NCBI GenBank assembly: GCA_017551645.1
Contig: JAFZLE010000324.1
Span: forward strand, 1-9,622
Direction of reading: 5' to 3'
Length of the DNA stretch: 9,622 nucleotides
Source of the DNA: Clostridia bacterium
Lineage (GTDB): Bacteria; Bacillota; Clostridia; Christensenellales; Aristaeellaceae
Made by a program: the position numbers and the translations under genes. Position 1 is the first letter of the stretch, and each line of letters begins with the position of its first letter. The notes beneath the pieces are model-generated. The model had not been told where the DNA came from. It did not search any database and saw only the letters and a program-made list of their open reading frames with translations. Shown one piece after another: positions 1 through 6,195 of this stretch.

Positions 1-111
1 AAACGCCAGATGCACCGCCTTGTCGTAAAGGTCGCCCATGGCGCCGTCCGCCAAAGCTACGGCGGAAAGGCACAGGCACACAGCGATAATCAGACTAATG
101 AGTTTTTTCAT
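1..111 (-). CDS. Secreted protein, N-terminal fragment (cut by window edge)
   Basis: Only the first 37 codons are visible; the gene runs off the left edge. The product starts MKKLISLIIAVCLCLSAVALA, a typical Sec signal peptide: two lysines, a hydrophobic core at about residues 4-16, and an AxA-like site (A19-L20-A21) before D22. The mature part begins with D22-G23 and then a short stretch containing LYDKAVHLAF. The ATG at 111-109 is supported by an AGGAGG (cctcct at 118-123 on the plus strand) six bases upstream. It follows the MATE gene with a 27-bp gap on the same strand, so it is probably the last visible gene of the operon. The start resembles that of the secreted protein encoded at 5317-6186 (MKKL..., then a DG and an AYKAVFA stretch at a similar distance), so the two may be distant paralogues, but 37 residues are too few to be sure. 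Function is unknown. Confidence 0.72.
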   Translation of the reverse strand, partial: MKKLISLIIAVCLCLSAVALADGAMGDLYDKAVHLAF

Positions 112-138
112 ATCATTCCTCCTGTAGGGTTGTCCTAC

Positions 139-1527
139 TTATGACGCATTCGTCTCCGCGTTTGTTCCGGGTCTCCATCTGCCCCGTAAATATTTAATGC
201 TCAGCATTATACCCAGGCACACGTTGTGGGCTATCATGCAGCCCCATGCGGCAGTCAGGTCTCCTCCCAGGCGGGACACGAATATGTACGTGCCCAGTAT
301 CCTTATCCCCCACATGCCCGTCACGTTGAAAAGGAAGGAGTGGAAGGTATCGCCGATGCCGTTGAAAATGCCTTCTATTATTATGGCGATACCGTAGATG
401 GGTTCGGAGATGGCGACCATTCTGAGCACCTTCGCGCCCAGAGAGATCACTTCCTCATCACGGTTGAACAGACCGATCAGCCCTTCCGCGCCCAAAAACA
501 GTATCGTGCCGCTGACCGTCATCACTATAAACTCGATGATCAGCAGCAGGCGGGAGAGCGCCTTTAGTTTTTCCCGGTCGCCCTCCCCATACGCGTTGCC
601 TATCAAAGTGCTGGCGGCGGTCTGCATGCCCCAGCCGGGGATGTAGAACGCGCTCTCGGCAGTGTTGGCGATGGTGTGGGCGGCGGTAGATACCTGGCTG
701 ATGGAGTTTATCATGCTTGAGAACACCACATAGCCGCTGCTGGTAGCCAGCCGCTGAAGGCAGCTGGGCAGCGCCACCCTGAAACAGGGGCCCAGTATGG
801 CTTTATCCGGCCGGTAGCTGTGCCCTTTCGGCGATATGACGGGACTTTTGTACAGGCAGAGCGTCATCCATATGCCGCCCACGGTGAAAGCGACCGCGCT
901 GGCGACTGCCGCGCCCGTAACGCCCAGGTCCGCTCCGGGACAGGTAAAGCTCAGTCCCGGCAGGGTGATCTCCCTGGTCTTATATATCAGCAGGAAATTG
1001 AGCACTACGTTTATCACGTTCACGCCTGTGTTGACCCGCATGGGTGTGCGCGTATCCCCCGAAGCCCTGAGCACGGTGCCGAACATGATCGAAGCGGAAC
1101 GGAACACCATGGGCAGATACAGTATGAACAGGTATTCCCCCGCTTTTTGCTGTATCTCCTTATCCGCCTGCATCCATACAGGCACCCGGTGCGCCAGAGG
1201 CAGCACCACGGCGGTCATTACAAGTCCCAGACTCACCGCCACGGTGACCGCCTGGGCGGAGGCCTTGCGCGCCTGCTCATGCCTGCCCGCGCCCATGCTG
1301 CGGGCTATGTACGCCAGAAATCCTATACCCAGCGCCATCACAACGCTGCCCAGCATCCAGTTTACTGTCATGGTGCAGCCGATAGCCGCGGTCGCCTCGG
1401 TGCCTAGGCGGCCCACCATGGCGGTGTCCACATAGCTCACCAGGGTCGACAGCGTCTGTTCCAGTATGGTGGGCCAGGCCAGGTGCGCGATAAGCTTAAG
1501 ATAGCGTTTCCTGTCTTGCGCCGGCAC
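139..1527 (-). CDS. MATE family efflux transporter
   Basis: A 462-residue inner-membrane exporter of the multidrug and toxic compound extrusion (MATE) family, which drives substrates out with a Na+ or H+ gradient. The length and about twelve hydrophobic helices in two similar halves fit the family. Signature stretches are P19 in helix 1 followed by VDTAMVGRLG (33-42), RASGDTRTPM (154-163) between helices 4 and 5, GNAYGEGD (310-317) at the equivalent place in the second half, and GIFNGIGDT (386-394). The substrate cannot be read from the sequence. The start is GTG at 1527-1525, chosen because GAGGAA lies five bases upstream and the alignment-like start (…LAWPTILEQ…) follows at once. The start is only 2 bp from the stop of the barstar-like gene, so translation is probably coupled. 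Whether the exporter has anything to do with the ribonuclease/inhibitor pair is unknown; a shared transcript alone does not show it. Confidence 0.95.
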   Translation of the reverse strand: MPAQDRKRYLKLIAHLAWPTILEQTLSTLVSYVDTAMVGRLGTEATAAIGCTMTVNWMLGSVVMALGIGFLAYIARSMGAGRHEQARKASAQAVTVAVSLGLVMTAVVLPLAHRVPVWMQADKEIQQKAGEYLFILYLPMVFRSASIMFGTVLRASGDTRTPMRVNTGVNVINVVLNFLLIYKTREITLPGLSFTCPGADLGVTGAAVASAVAFTVGGIWMTLCLYKSPVISPKGHSYRPDKAILGPCFRVALPSCLQRLATSSGYVVFSSMINSISQVSTAAHTIANTAESAFYIPGWGMQTAASTLIGNAYGEGDREKLKALSRLLLIIEFIVMTVSGTILFLGAEGLIGLFNRDEEVISLGAKVLRMVAISEPIYGIAIIIEGIFNGIGDTFHSFLFNVTGMWGIRILGTYIFVSRLGGDLTAAWGCMIAHNVCLGIMLSIKYLRGRWRPGTNAETNAS

Positions 1528-1529
1528 AG

Positions 1530-1802
1530 TTATTCCTCAGGTCTGTGCCCCAGGGAAAACGTAAGGTGTTTGTTGGCCTTGGCCGCGCGGTAGAACACTT
1601 CAAGAATGCGGCAGCCATAGGTGCCCAAAGCGTTGAGCATCTGGCAGGCGCAGGTCAGGCGGACTTCTCCCCTGGTCTCCCCAAGTATGTCGTTCAGTGC
1701 GTCCAGATTGCTGCCCATGTATGCGGGCGCGTCAAGCCCCCGCTTGATCTCCTCCCAGGTTTCTTTCCGGTCGGTCATTTTGCTTCCGTCGATAATATAC
1801 AT
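1530..1802 (-). CDS. Barstar family ribonuclease inhibitor
   Basis: A 90-residue cytoplasmic protein of the barstar family, the usual length (Bacillus amyloliquefaciens barstar has 89 residues in the numbering used). Barstar plugs the active site of barnase-type ribonucleases with an acidic helix. The diagnostic stretch is AYMGSNLDALNDIL (27-40), which matches barstar EYYGENLDALWDCL. It keeps Y28, D34 and D38, equivalent to barstar Y29, D35 and D39, the core of the inhibitory surface. The C-terminal helix and strand, ILEVFYRAAKANKHLTFSL (66-84), align without a gap to the end of barstar. Differences at the rim are N37 for W38, T43 for W44, and R72 for E76. There is no signal peptide, as expected for an intracellular immunity protein. 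ATG start with AGGAGG seven bases away by the SD, which also contains the TAG stop of the upstream ribonuclease gene, so the pair is likely translated together. A complete inhibitor by length and motif; binding to the neighbouring enzyme is inferred. Confidence 0.92.
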   Translation of the reverse strand: MYIIDGSKMTDRKETWEEIKRGLDAPAYMGSNLDALNDILGETRGEVRLTCACQMLNALGTYGCRILEVFYRAAKANKHLTFSLGHRPEE

Positions 1803-1811
1803 AATGCCCTC

Positions 1812-2354
1812 CTATTTAGCCGGAACGTACTTGGCGTCTTCGTTATACCAGCCGTCGTACAACAGGGTATATGATTCATAGTGGTCGAGCGTAAGGTAGA
1901 TAAGCCCGTCGCTGGAAAACACTATGCGCTTGCCGTTTCTGAAACCGCCTTCATAGTCCACGTCGCATTCATAATACTTTCTGCCCTTGGCGGTAGGCAG
2001 CAGCTTCTCGTAATTGCCGAACCTGTCACCGCCTATGACCATACCCGGAGCGACCGCCCACAGGTTGCCCGCGCGGGAATCCCAGTCCAGGTCCATGGCG
2101 TCGTTTTTGGTTATATAGTTTTCCGGCAGCCGGCAGAAAGCGTACAGGTAAAGCGACACTTCCGGCCAGAGGTAATAGCTCTCGCCGATCTCGACCATTA
2201 TCATTTCGGAAGAATCGCCCGCTGGGATCTCGGCTATGGCGACTCCGTCCTCGCAGATGACCTCCGGCTGGATCCAGTTGTAGGCGGAGATGCTCTCCCC
2301 CAGACAGCTCAGCGCCAGCAGCAGCGCCAGCGCGATAAACAATACTCTCTTCAT
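1812..2354 (-). CDS. Secreted barnase-type (RNase N1/T1 superfamily) ribonuclease
   Basis: A 180-residue protein: signal peptide (about 1-24, hydrophobic core VLFIALALLLAL), an extra N-terminal stretch (about 25-55), and a barnase domain (about 56-167). Against B. amyloliquefaciens barnase it aligns without gaps from LPENYITK (76-83) to the end, with a constant offset of 56. Motifs include LPENYITK, GNLWAVAPG (96-104), IGGDRFGN (107-114), DYEGGFRN (133-140), FSSDGLIY (146-153) and DHY (157-159). All catalytic residues are kept: K83 (K27), E129 (the general base, E73), R139 (R83), R143 (R87) and H158 (the general acid, H102). An active guanine-preferring endoribonuclease exported by the Sec route is therefore expected. 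R59 of barnase is Y115 here. Three cysteines remain after the signal peptide (34, 74, 130), whereas classical barnase has none. ATG at 2354-2352 overlaps the hemW stop (ATGA), with GGAGGAA upstream. The inhibitor follows directly. Could serve defence, competition or nutrient RNA use; the role is inferred. Confidence 0.93.
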   Translation of the reverse strand: MKRVLFIALALLLALSCLGESISAYNWIQPEVICEDGVAIAEIPAGDSSEMIMVEIGESYYLWPEVSLYLYAFCRLPENYITKNDAMDLDWDSRAGNLWAVAPGMVIGGDRFGNYEKLLPTAKGRKYYECDVDYEGGFRNGKRIVFSSDGLIYLTLDHYESYTLLYDGWYNEDAKYVPAK

Positions 2355-3499
2355 CCGTTCCTCCTTTGTGTATCCGGCCCGGTCTCCTGCACGGCGGCAG
2401 CCAGTTCCAGTACCACAGCGTTGTGCACGAAGAAACCCTCTTCCGTGAGTTTCAATCTGCCGTTTTCCAAAACGACCAGCCCTTTGAGCCTGCCCGCGCA
2501 GTTTAGAAGTCCGTCCGCTGCCGGATCTCCGTACTCGCCGCGTATATGCCCGACATCTATGCCTTTTGCCAGCCGGGTGCCCAGCAGGATCTCTTCCTCC
2601 AGAGCCGCGCCCCTGCCCACCGTTTCCCGGTCAAGCCCGTCCTCGCCCGCCATATACCGGCTAAAACGCGGATTGTCAAAGCGCTCTCCCCGCATGAACG
2701 AGTGCGCGGAACAGCCCAGCCCCAGGTAGTCCCCCCTCTCCCAGTACACCAGGTTGTGGCGGGATTCGTACCCTTTCTGGGCGAAATTGGAGATCTCGTA
2801 GCGTTCGAAGTCGCGGCTTTCAAGCGTCCGTGCGGCCCGCCTGAGCTGCCGACGTTCCGCTTCCTCGTCCGGCAGGGACAATTCCCCGCTTCGGACCCGC
2901 TTATACAGCGCGGTGCCTTCCTCAAGTATCAGGCTGTAGCAGGATACGTGCCTGGCTCCCGCTTCCATCACGCCTGTCAGCGTTTCCGCGAGCTCGTCTT
3001 CGGTCTGGCCCGGCAGGCAGCACATCACGTCGCAGTTTATGTTTTCTATGCCCGCCTGACGCGCCATATCCACTGCCCGGAGCGCTTCCGGGAAAGTGTG
3101 TATCCTGCCCAGCAGCTTAAGCAGCCTGTCCTGCTTCGCCTGCACCCCTATGGATATCCTGTTGAACCCAAGACGCACCGCGGCGGGCAAAAGTTCCGCG
3201 GTCACGGTGCCCGGGTTCGCCTCAAGCGTGATCTCGGCGCCCTTTTCCGGCGGGAAAACATCTAGCAGCTCCCCGCACAGCCTGTTCAACTGCCCGGGAG
3301 TCAGTAAAGAAGGCGTGCCGCCGCCCAGATACATGCTGTAGCAGGAAAACGCACCGTACTCCCTTCGCCGCTTGCGCGCCTCACCCAGCACACGGTCTAT
3401 GTATTCATCCGCCCGGTCAAGCCGGTCCGGATAGCTCTCAAAATCGCAGTAAGCGCACTTGCGCACGCAAAACGGTATATGTACGTAAAGGGAGGTCAT
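2351..3499 (-). CDS. hemW: Radical SAM heme chaperone HemW
   Basis: A 382-residue cytoplasmic radical SAM protein of the HemW family (formerly called HemN-like coproporphyrinogen oxidase), thought to bind heme and pass it to target proteins. The radical SAM motif is C11-x3-C15-x2-C18 ([10 protein letters not shown]), where F20 follows in place of the extra cysteine found in true HemN; this, and the length below the roughly 450 residues of HemN, favours HemW. Further family signatures are LGGGTPS (58-64, SAM binding), EANPGT (93-98), GVQ (118-120) and [20 protein letters not shown] (248-267). The C-terminal winged-helix-like part is present, ending near [12 protein letters not shown]. Its ATG overlaps the stop of lepA (ATGA) and only a weak SD (GGA) precedes it, so translation probably depends on ribosomes finishing lepA. 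lepA-hemW is a common Firmicutes pair. Its own stop overlaps the ribonuclease start. Family assignment is firm; the exact client proteins are unknown. Confidence 0.95.
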   Translation of the reverse strand: MTSLYVHIPFCVRKCAYCDFESYPDRLDRADEYIDRVLGEARKRRREYGAFSCYSMYLGGGTPSLLTPGQLNRLCGELLDVFPPEKGAEITLEANPGTVTAELLPAAVRLGFNRISIGVQAKQDRLLKLLGRIHTFPEALRAVDMARQAGIENINCDVMCCLPGQTEDELAETLTGVMEAGARHVSCYSLILEEGTALYKRVRSGELSLPDEEAERRQLRRAARTLESRDFERYEISNFAQKGYESRHNLVYWERGDYLGLGCSAHSFMRGERFDNPRFSRYMAGEDGLDRETVGRGAALEEEILLGTRLAKGIDVGHIRGEYGDPAADGLLNCAGRLKGLVVLENGRLKLTEEGFFVHNAVVLELAAAVQETGPDTQRRNG

Positions 3500-5301
3500 G
3501 TATCCATTTTAAGTACGGCCATGAACGCCTCTGAAGGCACCTGCACGCTGCCCACCTGGCGCATGCGCTTTTTGCCTTCCTTCTGTTTTTCCAGCAGCTT
3601 CTTTTTGCGGGTGATGTCGCCGCCGTAGCATTTGGCCAGCACGTCTTTCCTGAGCGCCTTCACGGTCTCCCTGGCGATTATCTTGCCGCCGATAGCCGCC
3701 TGGATGGGGATCTCAAACAGCTGGCGCGGTATGGCGTCCTTCAGTTTCTCGGCTATGGAACGCCCGCGGGCGTACGCTCTGTCGCGGTGCACGATTATGC
3801 TCAGCGCGTCGCAGGCTTCGCCGTTTAACAGCATATCCAGCTTTACAAGGTCGCTTTCCACATAACCTTTCAGTTCGTAGTCGAAGCTGGCGTAGCCGCG
3901 GGTGCGGCTTTTGAGCGTATCGAAAAAGTCGTATATCACCTCGTTCAGGGGAAGGTCGTAAGTCAGGCTCACCCTGCCTCCGTCGATATACTTCATGTCC
4001 TTGAATATGCCCCTTTTTTCCTGGCACAGCTCCATTATGGCGCCGGTGAAGTCCGCGGGCGCTATGACCCGGGCGTCCACGAACGGCTCTTCCATGTGCT
4101 GTATCTCGTTTATGGGCGGCAGGTTGGTGGGGTTGTCTATGCTGACCATGGTGCCGTCGGTCTTTACCACGTGGTAAATGACGCTGGGCGCCGTGGTGAC
4201 CAGGTCCAGGTCGAATTCCCTTTCCAGCCTCTGCTGGATGATCTCCATGTGCAGCAGGCCCAGAAAGCCGCAGCGGAAGCCGTAGCCCAGTGCCACGCTG
4301 GTCTCCGGCTCGAAGCTGAGCGACGCGTCGTTCAGCCTCAGGCGCTCCAGGGCGTCCTTAAGGCTCTCGTAATCCGCGCCGTCGGCGGGATATATGCCGC
4401 AGAACACCATGGGCTGCACGGGCTTGTAGCCGGGCAGCGGGCTGTCGGCGGGGTCATCCGCGCCAGTGATCGTATCGCCCACGCGTATATCTGCTATATC
4501 TTTTATGGAAGCGGCGATGTAGCCCACGTCTCCGGCATTCAGTTCGCCCGTGGGCAGATAGCCGCCCGGCAGGAACGCGCCGCACTCGGTCACGTCAAAT
4601 TCCTTGCCGCAGGCCATCATGCGGATCCTGTCGCCCACCCTGACGCTGCCTTCCATCAGCCTTACGGAGCTTATCGCACCCCGGTAGTTGTCGTAATAGC
4701 TGTCGAATATTAGCGCCCTGAGCTGTTTGGTCCCGTCTGTTTTGGGCGGCGGGACCACTTCCACTACCTTTTCCAGCACTTCTTCTATGCCTATGCCCAT
4801 TTTGGCGCTGATCAGGGGACAGTCGTGGGCGTCCAGGCCTATCTCGTCCTCTATCTCCTGCCTGACTACCTCGGGCTGGGCGCTGGGCAGGTCTATTTTA
4901 TTGATGACGGGCAGGATCTCCAAGTCGTGGTCCAGCGCCAGGTACACGTTGGCCAGCGTCTGCGCCTCGATGCCCTGGGTGGCGTCCACCACCAGTATCG
5001 CGCCTTCGCACGCCGCCAGCGCGCGGCTGACCTCGTAGGTAAAATCCACGTGGCCGGGAGTATCGATAAGGTTGAGCTCGTACACCTGGCCGTCCCTGGC
5101 GGTATAAGGCATCCTTACCGCCTTGGACTTGATGGTTATGCCCCTTTCCCTCTCCAGCTCCATGCTGTCCAGCACCTGGCTGGTCATGTCCCGAGCGGCC
5201 ATTACGCCGGTGATCTCCAGCAGCCTGTCCGCCAGTGTGCTCTTGCCGTGGTCGATATGGGCAATTATGCAGAAATTGCGGATATGTTTCAGCTCCGTCA
5301 A
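3496..5301 (-). CDS. lepA: Elongation factor 4 (LepA), ribosome-associated GTPase
   Basis: A full-length 601-residue EF4/LepA, the translational GTPase that acts on the ribosome and is linked to back-translocation and to 30S assembly. GTPase motifs are AHIDHGKST (14-22, P-loop), RGITIK (53-58, switch I), DTPGH (80-84, switch II), NKID (134-137) and SAK (165-167). The family-specific C-terminal domain is intact, including the basic stretch [20 protein letters not shown] near the end and the terminal [11 protein letters not shown]. The start is TTG at 5301-5299: it gives the usual LepA N-terminus (a few residues before [16 protein letters not shown]) and has GGAGG eight bases upstream. No ATG fits better. 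It lies 15 bp after the stop of the secreted-protein gene and overlaps hemW by 4 bp, so it is an internal gene of the operon with no visible promoter of its own in the gap. A rare start codon for such a conserved gene may hold its translation down. Confidence 0.98.
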   Translation of the reverse strand: MTELKHIRNFCIIAHIDHGKSTLADRLLEITGVMAARDMTSQVLDSMELERERGITIKSKAVRMPYTARDGQVYELNLIDTPGHVDFTYEVSRALAACEGAILVVDATQGIEAQTLANVYLALDHDLEILPVINKIDLPSAQPEVVRQEIEDEIGLDAHDCPLISAKMGIGIEEVLEKVVEVVPPPKTDGTKQLRALIFDSYYDNYRGAISSVRLMEGSVRVGDRIRMMACGKEFDVTECGAFLPGGYLPTGELNAGDVGYIAASIKDIADIRVGDTITGADDPADSPLPGYKPVQPMVFCGIYPADGADYESLKDALERLRLNDASLSFEPETSVALGYGFRCGFLGLLHMEIIQQRLEREFDLDLVTTAPSVIYHVVKTDGTMVSIDNPTNLPPINEIQHMEEPFVDARVIAPADFTGAIMELCQEKRGIFKDMKYIDGGRVSLTYDLPLNEVIYDFFDTLKSRTRGYASFDYELKGYVESDLVKLDMLLNGEACDALSIIVHRDRAYARGRSIAEKLKDAIPRQLFEIPIQAAIGGKIIARETVKALRKDVLAKCYGGDITRKKKLLEKQKEGKKRMRQVGSVQVPSEAFMAVLKMDT

Positions 5302-5309
5302 GCTTTTAT

Positions 5310-5314
5310 CCTCC
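5310..5314 (-). promoter_or_regulatory. Ribosome binding site deciding the TTG start of lepA
   Basis: GGAGG on the minus strand, eight bases before the TTG at 5301, just after the TAA of the preceding secreted-protein gene. It fixes the lepA start together with the conserved N-terminus. Confidence 0.8.
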
Positions 5315-5316
5315 GT

Positions 5317-6186
5317 TTACAGGGCGTTATAGTGCATCAGCCGGACGATCTCTCCCGCCCGGTTGAACAGGACCGTATATATAGGCTCCACAAGGTTCTG
5401 GTTGTAATAGCTTTCTATGGCGATCGAGATCTCCACCGCGTCGGGCGTTATCTGTTTGATCGCGTAAAGACCGCCCACCTGCCGGCCCAGCCAGATCTCA
5501 CAGTCGCTGCTCAGCCGGCAGGTGTATGTGGTCGGATCGTCGTTGTTGGCAAACACCACGCCGAATTCCCCGCCGTACTCCATGTCGCAGTAGTCTATCG
5601 TGACATATATGCCGTCGTTCTTCTGCTCCGCGGACAGCAAGAAAGCCTTGTATTCCGTGGAGATCTGCCGCGTCTCCAGGCTGAAAGCGGGCAGGAACCT
5701 GCTTAGCAGCTCGCTCTCACCCGCATTCCCGCCCCAGCGGGTCTCGGTTATCATGAGCATCCTGCCGCTGGTTATGAGCGCGCATACCATATCTACGTAG
5801 TATATGTCCCCGCTGCCCGTATCGCGTTTTGAGCGGTAGGAGTAGCTGACATAGGCGCAGTCCGCAAAGTGCCCCGCGGTTATGGAGCTCACCTGGCTTT
5901 TCTCCTGCACCGCGCCGTAGCGGCTCACGCCGCTGACGTGCCTTGCCAGCGCAGCCTGAGGCGTCTCATCGCTCTCCTCGACGCTGACCGTCAGCTCCGC
6001 CGAGGCTTTGTACGCGCTCAGCAGCAGGCCCGCAGGCTCAATGTAGCTTACCGCGTCCCAGCCGTCCAGGGTGCCCTGAGCGAACACGGCTTTGTACGCG
6101 GAATAGACCGAGCCGTCAAAAACTTCTTCATCTGCAAACACGGTCATGCACAGCAGTACAGCCAGTATCAGCGCGAGCTTTTTCAT
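5317..6186 (-). CDS. Secreted protein of unknown function
   Basis: A 289-residue exported protein not matched to a family I can name. Residues 1-18 form a Sec signal peptide (two lysines, core LALILAVLLCMTV, cleavage likely after V-F-A18, before DEE). C13 is inside the hydrophobic core and does not make a convincing lipobox, so it is probably soluble or wall-associated rather than a lipoprotein. No other membrane segment is seen. The middle (about 60-170) alternates strands and helices and ends with ESELLSRFLPAFSL, a pattern reminiscent of the PsbP/Mog1-like fold; this is a guess from pattern only. The C-terminal part (about 190-289) is beta-rich with paired hydrophobic strands and closes with IYTVLFNRAGEIVRLMHY, like a repeat of a small beta-sheet domain. 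ATG with AGGAGG five bases upstream, where the SD contains the TAG stop of the zinc-ribbon gene (9-bp gap). Likely cotranscribed with it and with lepA. Confidence 0.85.
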   Translation of the reverse strand: MKKLALILAVLLCMTVFADEEVFDGSVYSAYKAVFAQGTLDGWDAVSYIEPAGLLLSAYKASAELTVSVEESDETPQAALARHVSGVSRYGAVQEKSQVSSITAGHFADCAYVSYSYRSKRDTGSGDIYYVDMVCALITSGRMLMITETRWGGNAGESELLSRFLPAFSLETRQISTEYKAFLLSAEQKNDGIYVTIDYCDMEYGGEFGVVFANNDDPTTYTCRLSSDCEIWLGRQVGGLYAIKQITPDAVEISIAIESYYNQNLVEPIYTVLFNRAGEIVRLMHYNAL

Positions 6187-6195
6187 ATCCGCCTC

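Noticed and set aside
1830..2354. Lipoprotein reading of the ribonuclease signal peptide (C17 after A-L-S)
   Set aside because: The -2 leucine and the cysteine inside a longer hydrophobic stretch do not make a good lipobox, so a normal Sec signal peptide is preferred.
1881..2729. Plus-strand frame of 282 codons opposite the ribonuclease and the end of hemW
   Set aside because: It spans two well-identified genes on the other strand, lacks any recognisable domain or ribosome binding site, and the opposite strand carries clear catalytic motifs.
2351..3499. Coproporphyrinogen dehydrogenase HemN
   Set aside because: The cysteine motif is followed by DF rather than by another cysteine, the protein is too short for HemN, and it is paired with lepA as HemW usually is.
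4825..5706. Plus-strand frame of 293 codons opposite lepA and the secreted protein
   Set aside because: It crosses the boundary of two minus-strand genes and contains only the reversed image of LepA GTPase motifs.
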